Of a stretch of DNA of 64,000 nucleotides, positions 16,598-25,948 are shown one piece after another. The stretch comes from JAXDBM01 sp963709485 (GTDB lineage Bacteria > Desulfobacterota > Syntrophia > Syntrophales > Fen-1087): assembly GCA_963709485.1 (NCBI GenBank), contig CAVPWE010000005.1:1-64000 (forward strand), written 5' to 3'. The position numbers and the translations under genes are program-made. Numbering within the stretch: the first letter of the stretch is position 1; each line of letters begins with the position of its first letter. The notes beneath the pieces were generated by a model. The model searched no databases and was not told where the DNA came from. It saw only the letters and a list, made by a program, of their open reading frames with translations.

Positions 16598-17977
16598 ATG
16601 GATGACCAGATCGTATTCGGCAGCCGGATGATCCCCGTCACACTCCCCGACCGGACCCGCTTCGTGCCGCAAGGCCTTTCCACGGCGCTTCCCCCCGTGG
16701 AAAGCCTGGAGACGGCCCTGCGGGAGGCCTTCCGCAAACCCCTGGACCGACCGCCGCTGCGCGACACGGCGAAACCGGGATGGAGGGTCACCATCGCCTT
16801 CGACGATCCGACGGTCCCCTGTTACGGCGACGTGTGGGAGCCGGCGATCCGCACGGTCCTGGCGGAGCTCGATCATGCCGGAGTGAAGCGCCGGGACATC
16901 ACCCTCCTCTGTGCCAACGCCCTCCACCGCAAGTTCACCCGCGGGGAACTGGCGAAGGTGATCGGCGAGGGCCTCGTGCGGGAGTTCGGCTACAACCTCG
17001 TCTGCCACGACGCGGAGGACCCCGAGAACCTCGTGTACCTGGGCAGGTCGCGCAGCGGCTGCGACGTTGAAATCAACCGGCTCCTCGTCGATTCCGACCT
17101 TACGGTGTACATCAATACCGTCGTGTGGCGCGGCTTCAACGGCGGCTGGAAATCCATCTGCGTGGGCCTCTCCACGTACCGCTCGATCCGCTGGCACCAC
17201 TCCCCCGACGGCATGTCCATGTCCATCGAGAACAACCGAATGCACGCCATGCTCGACGAGATGGGGGAACTCGTCGACGAGAAAATCGGGAAGGAGCGGA
17301 TCTTCAAGATGGAGACGGCCCTCGCCAATCCGCTGCAGGTCGCCCGGGTCTGGACGGGCAGCATCGGGGAAACGCGGCGCGCCGCCCTGGATCTGCTGAA
17401 GGAGCAGTACCCGCCGCGGCGGGAGCTCGCCGAGAAGGCGGACATCCTCCTCTACGGGATTCCCGAGTGGAGCCCCTATGCGTCATTTTCCTTCATGAAC
17501 CCCCTCCTCACCCTCGTTTCCTCGGGTCTGGGGTACCTGGGCGGCGTGATCGAGGCCCTGGGCAAGCCCGGCTGCTCCGTGATCCTGGCCACCCCCTGCC
17601 CCGACCGGTGGGACGAACTCCACCATCCCTCCTACCGGGAGGTCTGGGACCGGGTCCTCGCCCGCACGCGCGACCCTTACGAGATCCGGGATCTCTTCGA
17701 AGAGGATTTCGCCCACCGTCCCGAGTACCTCTACAAGTACCGCTTCGGCTACGGCTTCCACCCCATTCACGGGATCATGGCCACCTACCCGCTGAAACGC
17801 CTTCGCCACGCGGCCCGCGTTTTTGTCGCGGGGGCCGAGAACCCCTCGCTGCCGGAGCATCTCGGCTACATTCCGAAGGAATCGGTCGAAGCGGCGATTG
17901 CCGAGGCGGAGAAGATCCACGGCCGCGACGCCTCCTTCCTCTTCATCCGCAACCCGCTGGCCGGAAGCAGGCAGTGA
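16598..17977 (+). CDS. LarA-like nickel-pincer racemase/epimerase family protein
   Basis: A 459-residue protein of the lactate racemase LarA (DUF2088) family, whose members bind the nickel-pincer nucleotide and racemise or epimerise 2-hydroxyacids. Key positions line up well with LarA: H110 (ANALHRKF), K185 (GGWKSICVG, the lysine that tethers the cofactor) and H200/H201 (RWHHSP). The numbering is nearly that of the Lactobacillus enzyme (H108, K184, H200, from memory). The cofactor genes larB, larC and larE are not in this window. The substrate is unknown, and the family is broad. An ATG after TTACGGAGGGC gives a good start. Confidence 0.85.
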   Translation: MDDQIVFGSRMIPVTLPDRTRFVPQGLSTALPPVESLETALREAFRKPLDRPPLRDTAKPGWRVTIAFDDPTVPCYGDVWEPAIRTVLAELDHAGVKRRDITLLCANALHRKFTRGELAKVIGEGLVREFGYNLVCHDAEDPENLVYLGRSRSGCDVEINRLLVDSDLTVYINTVVWRGFNGGWKSICVGLSTYRSIRWHHSPDGMSMSIENNRMHAMLDEMGELVDEKIGKERIFKMETALANPLQVARVWTGSIGETRRAALDLLKEQYPPRRELAEKADILLYGIPEWSPYASFSFMNPLLTLVSSGLGYLGGVIEALGKPGCSVILATPCPDRWDELHHPSYREVWDRVLARTRDPYEIRDLFEEDFAHRPEYLYKYRFGYGFHPIHGIMATYPLKRLRHAARVFVAGAENPSLPEHLGYIPKESVEAAIAEAEKIHGRDASFLFIRNPLAGSRQ

Positions 17978-18106
17978 GCGGAGGGCATCACCGTTTCCGA
18001 AGGCAAAGTATTGTCCGGCGATTTCCAGGTGCCGATTTATGAGGCCTGCCCGGCGGCCGCATGGAAGCGCAACCTGGCGTGGTTCAAAAAGCACCTTGCT
18101 GCGTAG
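17978..18106 (+). pseudogene. C-terminal remnant of a hydrolase-like protein
   Basis: Directly after the LarA stop codon and in the same frame, 42 codons stay open and end at TAG. The last residues, including WKRNLAWFKKHLAA, look like the final helix of dienelactone-hydrolase or acetyl-esterase type proteins. There is no start codon at the head of it and no room for the catalytic core, so it would be a leftover of a deleted gene. The assignment rests on a short stretch only. Confidence 0.3.
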
Positions 18107-18137
18107 CCCTTCGGGGACCCGCACATATCCGGCGGTT

Positions 18138-19148
18138 TTATTCCATCAGCCGCTGCGCCGCGGCAACGATGCGCTGCGCGTTCGGGAGCGCTCGATCTTC
18201 CGCCGCACGCGCATAGGGGATCGTGCCCTCCGTGCAGACCCGGCCATAACGCACGGGAATTCCCGCCTCCAGAACGACGGCCGCGATTTCCCCGGAAAGC
18301 CCGAAGTCCCGGTAATCCTCGTCCACGACGAGGAGGCGGCCGCTTCGGGAGACGGCTTCGCAGATCCCTTCGCGGTCCAGGGGCGCGACGGTCCTCAGGT
18401 CCAGCACGCCCGCCGAGACTCCTTTCGCTTCGAGGACGGCCGCCGCCTCGAGGGCGCGGTGGACGCCCACGCCCACGCCCGCCATCGTGATGTCCCCGCC
18501 CTCGCGACGCACCGCCGCTTTTCCGATCGGCGTCGGGGACCACGCATTGGGAACGGCGCCGCCGGCCCCTTCCGCCGGGATATCGAAATGAACCGTTTTC
18601 CGGCCGCCCCTGCCCATGTAATCCAGCCAGTACTCGGAGAGCAGCTTGTGCTCGAGGTAGATCACCGGCCCGTCCTGCTCCAGGGCCGCGATCATCAATC
18701 CGCCCGCATCCGCGGGATTTGACGGCACCACCACCGTCAGGCCGGGGATGTGCGCCAGCCAGCCCCACAGCGCCTGCTCGTGCTGCCCGCCGTCCCCGTA
18801 ACCGCCGCCGCAGGACGCGCGGACGACCATGGGAACGCGCCAGCTGCCCCCGGAAAACGACTCGATCTTCGCGGCGTGGTTGAGCAGGGCGTCAACGGCA
18901 ACGCCGATGAAGTCCACCAACATGATCTCCACCACCGGCCGCAGCCCCGCCATGGCGGCCCCCACGGCGGCCCCGAGGAACGCTGCTTCGCTGATGGGGG
19001 TGGCGCGGACCCTCTGCTCTCCGAAGCGCACCAGGAGGTTCAGGCGCAGGGTGTGGACATCCTCCCCGAAGATGACGATCCGGGGATCCCGTGCCATGGC
19101 CTGGGCCAGCGCATCTTCGATTGCATCGGCAAAGCGCATCGTTCTCAT
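18138..19148 (-). CDS. 2-oxoacid (pyruvate/acetoin-type) dehydrogenase E1 component, beta subunit
   Basis: A 336-residue beta subunit of a thiamine-diphosphate dependent dehydrogenase. It has the N-terminal RFADAIEDALAQAMARDPRI, FGEDV and ISEAAFLGAAVGAAMAGLRPV, and the C-terminal transketolase domain with VDEDYRDFG. I chose the ATG at 19148 because GGAGG lies 8 bases upstream and the protein then starts at the usual family N-terminus. It follows the alpha subunit after 31 bases. No E2 or E3 gene is in the window, so the complex is either completed elsewhere or the pair works as an acetoin-type E1. Confidence 0.92.
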   Translation of the reverse strand: MRTMRFADAIEDALAQAMARDPRIVIFGEDVHTLRLNLLVRFGEQRVRATPISEAAFLGAAVGAAMAGLRPVVEIMLVDFIGVAVDALLNHAAKIESFSGGSWRVPMVVRASCGGGYGDGGQHEQALWGWLAHIPGLTVVVPSNPADAGGLMIAALEQDGPVIYLEHKLLSEYWLDYMGRGGRKTVHFDIPAEGAGGAVPNAWSPTPIGKAAVRREGGDITMAGVGVGVHRALEAAAVLEAKGVSAGVLDLRTVAPLDREGICEAVSRSGRLLVVDEDYRDFGLSGEIAAVVLEAGIPVRYGRVCTEGTIPYARAAEDRALPNAQRIVAAAQRLME

Positions 19149-19179
19149 TCCTGATGCCTCCATGATCCCCCGGCCGCCG

Positions 19180-20193
19180 TCATGACAGCGCCGTCTCCAC
19201 CGCCCGCGCAATCTCGCGATCCACTTCCGCGTGCAGCTCGTCGAGCCGGCCCGGTTCCTTCGACAGCCGGCCGCGGGCGATCTCGAGGGGATCGCGGCGT
19301 GCCCCGCGCTGATCCTTTGCGGTTTGGCCGATCAGGGAAATCGCGGCGCCGAGCCCGGCTGCGCGCTCCCGAAGGGGGAGCCCTTCTCTTGCCAGCACGC
19401 TGCGCACGAGCGGGCCGGTCATCTCCTTCATCTGCCGCAGGGGCTTCCGCACCGCTCGGAGCAGCGGGTCGCCCAGAAAATGGCCCTCGATCCGGGAGCA
19501 GTGGGCCAGAAGAAACGCGGGGCCGTCTCCGCCGCGCGCCTGCGCCACGCCCCGGCCGGCGGCCTTCCAGACCGCCTCCACGTCCGATCCGTCCACCTCC
19601 GCCGCCGGCATGCCGAAACTCTGCGCGCGCTCCATAAGGCTACCGCCGGTCACGGAAGGGGAGCGGGTCGTGATGGCCCACGCGTTGTCCTTGCAAACGA
19701 AGAGGACAGGCAGTTTCCACACGACCGCGAGATTCAGGGCCTCCATCAGCATCCCCTGGTTCATCGCGCCGTCGCCGAAAAAGGCCACGGCCAGATTCTC
19801 GGGTCGGAGATGCTGGGCGGCCAGAGCAAAGCCCGCGGCCAGTGGGCCGGCCGCCCCCACAATCCCGGAGGAAGCGGCAAGGCGCTCCGGAGAAAAGAGG
19901 TGCATGTGCCCGCCCATGCCGGAGCAGAGGCCGTCCTCCCGGCCCAGGAATTCGCGAAGGAGCGGGACCAGATCCAGCCCCCGCGCAACCAGCGGCGGCG
20001 TGCCCCGGTGATCCAGCGCCATGGCATCCCCTTCCCGGAGATGGCCGACCACGCCGGCCGCGACCGCTTCCTCGCCGATTCCCAGATGCATTTCGCCGGA
20101 GATCGCGCCTTTCTCCCAGAGATCCTTCACGGCTTCCTCGAAGCGCCTGCTCCGCAGCATCTGCCTGTAAAGAGACCACAGATCCGGTTCCAT
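19180..20193 (-). CDS. 2-oxoacid (pyruvate/acetoin-type) dehydrogenase E1 component, alpha subunit
   Basis: A 337-residue alpha subunit. The thiamine-diphosphate motif is visible from FFGDGAMNQG to VCKDN, with the last position DN rather than the common NN. GMGGHMHLF and HRGTPPLVARG are typical E1-alpha segments. I placed the start at the ATG at 20193 (EPDLWSLYRQM), preceded by GGGGGAA; longer readings would add an atypical head. It forms a two-gene unit with the beta subunit. The 2-oxoacid or acetoin substrate cannot be decided. A long gene-free stretch upstream separates it from the divergent cyclase gene. Confidence 0.92.
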   Translation of the reverse strand: MEPDLWSLYRQMLRSRRFEEAVKDLWEKGAISGEMHLGIGEEAVAAGVVGHLREGDAMALDHRGTPPLVARGLDLVPLLREFLGREDGLCSGMGGHMHLFSPERLAASSGIVGAAGPLAAGFALAAQHLRPENLAVAFFGDGAMNQGMLMEALNLAVVWKLPVLFVCKDNAWAITTRSPSVTGGSLMERAQSFGMPAAEVDGSDVEAVWKAAGRGVAQARGGDGPAFLLAHCSRIEGHFLGDPLLRAVRKPLRQMKEMTGPLVRSVLAREGLPLRERAAGLGAAISLIGQTAKDQRGARRDPLEIARGRLSKEPGRLDELHAEVDREIARAVETALS

Positions 20194-20515
20194 GGCGTTT
20201 CCCCCGTTCGGTTCCTTTCCATCACCGCGCGACATCTTGTTTTGCATGCCAATATACAACAATTCGGCGGCCAGTGACAGCCGCAATGTCGGCTTCACTG
20301 AAGATCCGGGACCTCAATCGGCGGTCAGCGAAACATTTTCTTGACTTATTTATAAGATGGGCACACATAAAAGACAGATGAAATAGGCATAGTTAACAGT
20401 TGAAACGCCCATTGCAACCTCTGCTGAAGGTGATGCCATGAGGTAAGGATCGAAACCCCGTGTCTCAAAAGAGAGCGGGGTTTTTTGTTTCATGGATTCA
20501 TGGGGACTTGAGACA
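20194..20515. other. Intergenic region between divergent E1-alpha and cyclase genes
   Basis: This stretch changes from GC-rich to AT-rich near 20220. It contains a TTGACT at 20341 that could be a -35 box for rightward transcription, though the -10 at the right distance is poor. A strong terminator-like hairpin lies at 20453-20486, only 30 bases before the cyclase start, so it may act as a leader attenuator. I see no gene. Confidence 0.5.
20453..20486 (+). terminator. Terminator-like hairpin upstream of cyclase gene A
   Basis: AAACCCCG pairs with CGGGGTTT, and inside it TCTC pairs with GAGA around an AAAA loop, followed by a T6 run. This is the form of an intrinsic terminator, yet it stands 30 bases before a start codon rather than behind a gene on the same strand. 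A near copy is at 31608-31639, again about 29 bases before a gene. Confidence 0.7.
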
Positions 20516-22273
20516 ATGAGATGTCATAAATGCCAATCCGAGAATCCTGATACGAAAAGATTTTGCCGGAAGTGTGGCACGAAGCTCGTCGTGATCTGTC
20601 CGAACTGCAAATCCGATAACGATCCTGAAGACAGCTTCTGCGGTGATTGCGGCCACGGCCTGAGCCCACCCTCTGAATCAAAACCCCGGGCACTCTCGTT
20701 TGACGAGAAGATCGCCAGGATCCAGAAGTACCTCCCCTCCGGGATCACTGAGAAGATCCTTTCCCAGCGGGACAGGATCGAGGGTGAAAAGAGACGGGTC
20801 ACAGTCCTTTTCGCCGACATGGAAAACTTCACCCCGCTGGTGGAAAAACTGGGACCGGAAGAGGCCTATGCCATCATGGATCGGGTCTACGAGATCCTGA
20901 TCCATAAGGTCCATGATTATGAAGGGACAGTCAATGAGATGACCGGAGACGGGGTCATGGCTCTGTTTGGCGCCCCCATTGCCTTGGAGGATGCCCCCCA
21001 GCGGGCCATCCGGTCCGCTCTCGCCATCCATCAGGAAATCGCCCGTTACAGTGATCGGATGAAACAGGAAGATGTTCCGCAGATCACAATGCGGATCGGC
21101 ATTCATACTGGTCCGGTAGTCGTGGGCACCCTGGGAAACGATTTGAGAGTTGAGTTCAAGGCGGTGGGAGATACGGTTAATCTTGCCTCCCGGATTCAGA
21201 ACATTGCCATGCCGGGAGCAATCTATGTCTCTGAGGATACGTTCAAACTTGCGGAAGGCCTTTTCCGGTTCGAGTCATTGGGATTGAAAGAGATCAAAGG
21301 CAAGGAAAAGTCCATTAAGGTTTACCAGGTCATTGCTCCCAGTTCAAGCCGGACCCGCTTTGATGTCAGTGCCGAAAGAGGGCTGACGACGTTTGTCGGC
21401 CGGATCCGGGAACTGGAAAATCTTCTGGACGGTCTGGATCGGGCGAAAACAGGGAGAGGGCAGGCTTTTTCTCTGATCGGCGAGGCCGGCGTGGGCAAAT
21501 CGCGACTCCTCTATGAATTTCACAAGGCGGTAATCAACGAAGACATCACTTTTCTCGAAGGAAAATGTCTTTCCTATGGCCGAGGAACGGCCTATCACCC
21601 GATCGTCGATATTCTGAAATCAACCTTTAACATCCATGGGGTCGATGAGAACGCCGTCATTCGGGAGAAGGTGATTGCCGGATTGAACAATTTACGGATA
21701 GACCCTGCATCAGCGCTTCCGTTCATTCTGGAGCTCCTGGCGGTGAAAGACAGCGGCATTGAAAATATTCTCATGAGCCCGGAGGGAAAGAAGGACAGGA
21801 TTATCGAAATCCTGAAGGAGATCAGCCTCAAGGGCGCGGAGATGCGCCCCCTGGTGATGGCGATCGAGGACCTGCACTGGGTGGACAAGAGCACGGAAGA
21901 CGCCCTGAAATATGTTATGGAAATCATTCCAGCCGCCAGAATATTGCTGATCTTCACCTACCGGCCGGAGTATGTGCACACCTGGGGCAGGAAATCCTTC
22001 CACAACCAGTTAACCCTCAACCGGCTGTCAAACCGGGAAAGCCTGGCGATGGCGGAAATCCCTGCTTGGAACCGCGCAAGTGGACAGCGAAATAGAGGAA
22101 CTGATCCTCTCCCGGACGGAAGGGATCCCCTTCTTCATCGAGGAGCATATCAAGGCGCTGAAAGACCTGAAGATCATCGAAAGGCAGAACGGCTCCTACA
22201 AGCTCACCAAAGGCATCAAAGCCATCACAATTCCCTCAACCATCCAGGATGTCATCATGGCCCGTGTGGATAA
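20516..22273 (+). CDS. Nucleotide cyclase/ATPase protein A, N-terminal part, ends at a frameshift
   Basis: The first part of a 1121-residue signalling protein. It has a double zinc ribbon (four CxxC pairs in residues 1-52) and a class III nucleotide cyclase domain at about 85-255, with metal-binding aspartates in LFADME and TGDGVMALFG and the catalytic Asn/Arg in GDTVNLASR. A STAND-type ATPase follows, with Walker A GEAGVGKSRLL and Walker B-like LVMAIEDLHW. It would make cAMP or cGMP in response to a signal sensed by the C-terminal repeats. An extra C in the CCC run at 22060-22062 shifts the frame; after it the reading is nonsense to 22273. The start at 20516 matches the paralogue. Confidence 0.87.
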   Translation: MRCHKCQSENPDTKRFCRKCGTKLVVICPNCKSDNDPEDSFCGDCGHGLSPPSESKPRALSFDEKIARIQKYLPSGITEKILSQRDRIEGEKRRVTVLFADMENFTPLVEKLGPEEAYAIMDRVYEILIHKVHDYEGTVNEMTGDGVMALFGAPIALEDAPQRAIRSALAIHQEIARYSDRMKQEDVPQITMRIGIHTGPVVVGTLGNDLRVEFKAVGDTVNLASRIQNIAMPGAIYVSEDTFKLAEGLFRFESLGLKEIKGKEKSIKVYQVIAPSSSRTRFDVSAERGLTTFVGRIRELENLLDGLDRAKTGRGQAFSLIGEAGVGKSRLLYEFHKAVINEDITFLEGKCLSYGRGTAYHPIVDILKSTFNIHGVDENAVIREKVIAGLNNLRIDPASALPFILELLAVKDSGIENILMSPEGKKDRIIEILKEISLKGAEMRPLVMAIEDLHWVDKSTEDALKYVMEIIPAARILLIFTYRPEYVHTWGRKSFHNQLTLNRLSNRESLAMAEIPAWNRASGQRNRGTDPLPDGRDPLLHRGAYQGAERPEDHRKAERLLQAHQRHQSHHNSLNHPGCHHGPCG

Positions 22274-23882
22274 TCTTCCGGAAGGTGCAAAGGAGATTCT
22301 TCGCACCGGCTCGGTCATCGAACGGGAGTTCAGCCACGAGCTGCTGAAAAAAGTAACTGACCTGTCCGAGCCAGAGCTTCTCTCCAGTCTTTCAATCCTG
22401 AAGGATTCGGAGCTGATCTATGAAAGAGGAATCTATCCCGACTCGACCTACATCTTCAAACATGCCCTGACCCGGGAAGTCGTGTATGACACCATGCTGA
22501 CCGCGAAAAAGAAAAAACTTCACGAAGCGACCGGAAACGCGATCGAAGAATTGTACAGAAAGAACTTAAGCGAACATTATGAAGTTGTCGCTGAACATTA
22601 TTTTCTCAGCGAGAATTATGCAAAAGTGGTCGAGTATTCAAAACTGGCAAGCAAGAAGGCAGAAAAGGGGGCTGCTCTGAACGATGCGATTGCCCACATC
22701 AAAAGAAGATTAAAATCCCTCGAGCGTTTACCCCAAAGCGAAGATGTTCAGCGGAAAACCATCGATTCCAGGACCACCCTCGGGCTCTACGGGATTCAGA
22801 TGAACTACCATGACGAGGCACAGAAAGCGATCGCTCCGATTATTGATCTGGCCGTCAGCCTGGGTTACAAGCGAAGGCTCTGCCAGATCTACACAATCCT
22901 GGGCGCAAATTATCTTTTTATGGAAGAGGACTGTTTCAAAGCCTTTGAAGTTTTAGGGGAGGCCTTAAAGATATCTGCGGAAGTAAAAGATGCTGTTACC
23001 GCGGTATTTTCCAGCTACTGGTTTGGCGTTGCCTTGAGTATGAACTGTGAATTTGAAAAATCGGCTCAATACATCCAGAAGGCTCTCGACATTAATGTGG
23101 CGTTCGGCATTCTTTGGGGTATTGCCGCGGTCAAGAGCGATCTGTCTTATTTCGATCATTACCTGCCTGGAAAAATAGACCTGGCATTCCAGGCATCCGG
23201 GGAAGCGGTTCGCATTGCCGAGGAGAGCGGGGATATTTTAGCAAAGGTGTTTGCGTATCCCGTCCACGGAGTTTCCTGTTATGGGAAGGGATTTCTGGAA
23301 GATGCGGAGAAATATTCACTCAGGGCATTAGAAATGACTGCAAGCATCAATCACCATCTCCGGAATGGGTGTGCAAATCTAAAATTGGGACATATCTACT
23401 TTGAGATGGGAGATTTTCCAAGATCCAAAGAACATTATGAGAAATCGGTCCGGGTTTTAGAAAAGATCAAGGTTTGGCCTTCCTGGGTTTGTCTCGGCAA
23501 AATCGGTATCGCAAGAGCGAAGGTGTTGAATCAGGAGATGGATGTCGATTTAGAAGCCCTGTATGTCCACGCGAGCAACACCAAGGCAAAATCATTCCAG
23601 GGTGTGGCCTGCAGGTATATCGGTGAGATTCTGCTGAACATGTGTGATGAGCATATGTCCGAGGCGGAAGGATGGATTCAGAAAGCCATCGAAACAGACC
23701 AAAGAAATGGCACGAATTTCTATCTGGGTCAGGATTACGCCCTCTATGCGGATTTACTCAAACGAAAAGGGAAAAGATTGGAAGAGCGGGAAAATCGCGG
23801 CAAAGCATTTGAAATATTCAAGGAATGCGGCGCCGATGGGTGGGCGGAGAGAATGGAGAAGACACTGCTTGAACTTTCATGA
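22080..23882 (+). CDS. Nucleotide cyclase/ATPase protein A, C-terminal part (TPR region)
   Basis: Continuation of the gene above in the correct frame. It carries the end of the ATPase domain (SRTEGIPFFIEEHIKAL, HALTREVVYD) and then a long helical tetratricopeptide-like region to the C-terminal ECGADGW. Removing one C at 22060-22062 joins both parts into 1121 codons, exactly the length reached by paralogue B after its own repair. The GTG start at 22080 has no convincing ribosome site, so this is not expected to be made separately unless the frameshift is real and tolerated. TPR regions of this kind usually bind proteins. Confidence 0.84.
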   Translation: MDSEIEELILSRTEGIPFFIEEHIKALKDLKIIERQNGSYKLTKGIKAITIPSTIQDVIMARVDNLPEGAKEILRTGSVIEREFSHELLKKVTDLSEPELLSSLSILKDSELIYERGIYPDSTYIFKHALTREVVYDTMLTAKKKKLHEATGNAIEELYRKNLSEHYEVVAEHYFLSENYAKVVEYSKLASKKAEKGAALNDAIAHIKRRLKSLERLPQSEDVQRKTIDSRTTLGLYGIQMNYHDEAQKAIAPIIDLAVSLGYKRRLCQIYTILGANYLFMEEDCFKAFEVLGEALKISAEVKDAVTAVFSSYWFGVALSMNCEFEKSAQYIQKALDINVAFGILWGIAAVKSDLSYFDHYLPGKIDLAFQASGEAVRIAEESGDILAKVFAYPVHGVSCYGKGFLEDAEKYSLRALEMTASINHHLRNGCANLKLGHIYFEMGDFPRSKEHYEKSVRVLEKIKVWPSWVCLGKIGIARAKVLNQEMDVDLEALYVHASNTKAKSFQGVACRYIGEILLNMCDEHMSEAEGWIQKAIETDQRNGTNFYLGQDYALYADLLKRKGKRLEERENRGKAFEIFKECGADGWAERMEKTLLELS

Positions 23883-24046
23883 CAGCGATGAAACCAGAAA
23901 GCCATCCGGCAGCGCCATCAAGTGCTTTGAGTCGCAAGGTTGGGGACTTCCTCCAGCGGGTAAGGGAAACATTGGCGTCTTCGGCGCACAGGCGTTGTGC
24001 GGTTATCAGAGATGAGAAGATTCAGGACTTCGAGGAGGGCAGAACC

Positions 24047-25921
24047 ATGCAAACGGACATAGCCGCACGCTATCCCACGCTCGCACGGTACAGGGACAAA
24101 ATCGTAACCGCCGCGGAGGCGGTAACGGCCATCATGCCGGGCAACCGGGTGTTTGTCGGCACCGCCTCCGCCACGCCGCGCTCACTGGTTCAGGCCCTGG
24201 AAGATCTCGCTCCGCCGGTCCCCGATGTCCAGCTCTGGTCATTCCTCACCCAGGGTGCAATGCGCCTCGTCGATGACGTTCCGAAAACGCGCTACCGCCA
24301 CCGCTGCTTTTTCGTCGGCGCCGACATCCGGGCCGCCATGGCGCAGGGAATGGCGGATTACATCCCCATCTCCCTCGCACAGGTTCCCCAGCTCATCGAA
24401 AACGGCCGCATCCCCGTCGATGTGGCGCTGATCCAGGTTTCCCTTCCGGACGAATACGGCTACGTCAGCTTCGGGGTCTCCGTCGATGTCACCTCCGCGG
24501 CCGCCCAGAAGGCGAAGAAGGTCATTGCCGAGGTCAACCCCAACATGCCCCGCACCCTGGGCGACACCTTTCTCCCCGTCAGCAAGATCGATCACATCGT
24601 GCTGGTTGAAACCCCGGTCATCGAATACCGGCACCCGCCCGCGGATGCCGTGGCGGAGAAGATCGCCCGCTATATCGCGAGCATCATCGACGACGGCTCG
24701 ACCCTTCAGATCGGCATCGGGCGCATTCCCAACGAAACGCTCAAGTACCTCGTGGACCGAAGGGACCTGGGCGTGCACACGGACGTGTTCACCGATTCCA
24801 TCATCCCCCTGATCGAGCAGGGCATCATCACCGGGACGCAGAAGTCCGTTCACCGGGGTAAGATCGTCGCCAGCTACTGCTTCGGCACGAGGCGCCTGTA
24901 CGACCTCATCGACCGCAACCCGATGTTCTCCTTCCACCCCATCGAGTATGTGAGCAGCATCCCCCTGATCGCCCAGCAGAAGCGCATGGTTTCGGTCACC
25001 CAGGCCTTCGCCGTGGACCTGACCGGGCAGATCTGCGCCGACCAGTTCCAGGGAGAATTCTACGGCGGGGTCTCCACGCAGCCGGAATTCATCCGCGGCA
25101 CGGCCTACGCCGACGGCGGCAAGCCCATCATCTGCCTTCCCTCCACCACCGACGACGGCAAGGTCTCGCGCATCCGCCCCCTGCTCCAGGCCGGCGAAGG
25201 CGTCGCCGTCGCCCGCTCCGATGTCCACTACGTCATCACCGAGTACGGGATCGCCTATCTCTTCGGCAAGTCCATCGGAGAGCGCACGCTTTCCCTGATC
25301 GAGATCGCCCATCCCGAATTCCGTCCCTGGCTGCTGGAGGAAGCCAAGAAGCTTGGCTACCTGCCGCAGGCGCAGGCGCTGAAGAGCGCGGTCGCCTACC
25401 CGGTGGGCGAGGAGCGAACGGTCGCGCTACGGGACGGGACCGGCATCCTGATCCGGCCGGCGCGCGCCAGCGACGTGGCGGGGCTGCAGGACATTTTCTA
25501 CCACATGAACAAGCAGGACGTTTACACTCGCTTCTTCAGAAACCTGCGGTCGCTTTCCGCATCCGAGGCGCAGTTCATGTGCAACGTCAATTACGAAACC
25601 GACATGGCCTTCCTCGCCGTGGCCGGGACGCGCGAAAACGAACAGATCGTCGGGAGCTCCTGCTACGTGGGCAATCTCTCGACCAACACCGCGGAGGTGG
25701 CCTACATGATCCGGTCGGAGTGGCAGAGCAGGGGCATCGGCAAGGCCCTTCAGGAGCGCATGAAGGAGTACGCCATATCGCGCGGCTTTCGCGGCTTCAC
25801 CGGGGAAATCCTGGCGAGCAACCTCAAGATGCTCGAGCTGGCCAAAAAGGGCGGCAACGACGTGTCACTCAGGAACCAGGGTTCGTACTACGAGTTCACA
25901 ATCCTCTTCCCCCGGGAATGA
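24047..25921 (+). CDS. Bifunctional acetyl-CoA hydrolase/transferase - GNAT acetyltransferase
   Basis: A 624-residue fusion. Residues 1-470 are a class I CoA-transferase or acyl-CoA hydrolase domain with GIGRIPNE, ITEYGIAYLFGKS and IAHPEFR. Residues 475-624 are a GNAT domain with the acetyl-CoA loop QSRGIGKAL. The position of the catalytic glutamate in the other CoA-transferase of this window (E246) holds aspartate here (D246 in GVHTDVF), which could lower or change the transferase activity. I start at the ATG at 24047 because of GAGGAGGG upstream; the frame is open back to 23879. It is GC-rich, unlike the cyclase genes around it. The fusion may link acyl-CoA state to protein acetylation (inference). 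Confidence 0.88.
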   Translation: MQTDIAARYPTLARYRDKIVTAAEAVTAIMPGNRVFVGTASATPRSLVQALEDLAPPVPDVQLWSFLTQGAMRLVDDVPKTRYRHRCFFVGADIRAAMAQGMADYIPISLAQVPQLIENGRIPVDVALIQVSLPDEYGYVSFGVSVDVTSAAAQKAKKVIAEVNPNMPRTLGDTFLPVSKIDHIVLVETPVIEYRHPPADAVAEKIARYIASIIDDGSTLQIGIGRIPNETLKYLVDRRDLGVHTDVFTDSIIPLIEQGIITGTQKSVHRGKIVASYCFGTRRLYDLIDRNPMFSFHPIEYVSSIPLIAQQKRMVSVTQAFAVDLTGQICADQFQGEFYGGVSTQPEFIRGTAYADGGKPIICLPSTTDDGKVSRIRPLLQAGEGVAVARSDVHYVITEYGIAYLFGKSIGERTLSLIEIAHPEFRPWLLEEAKKLGYLPQAQALKSAVAYPVGEERTVALRDGTGILIRPARASDVAGLQDIFYHMNKQDVYTRFFRNLRSLSASEAQFMCNVNYETDMAFLAVAGTRENEQIVGSSCYVGNLSTNTAEVAYMIRSEWQSRGIGKALQERMKEYAISRGFRGFTGEILASNLKMLELAKKGGNDVSLRNQGSYYEFTILFPRE

Positions 25922-25948
25922 TGTCCATTACTTGATGGAAGTGATTAA

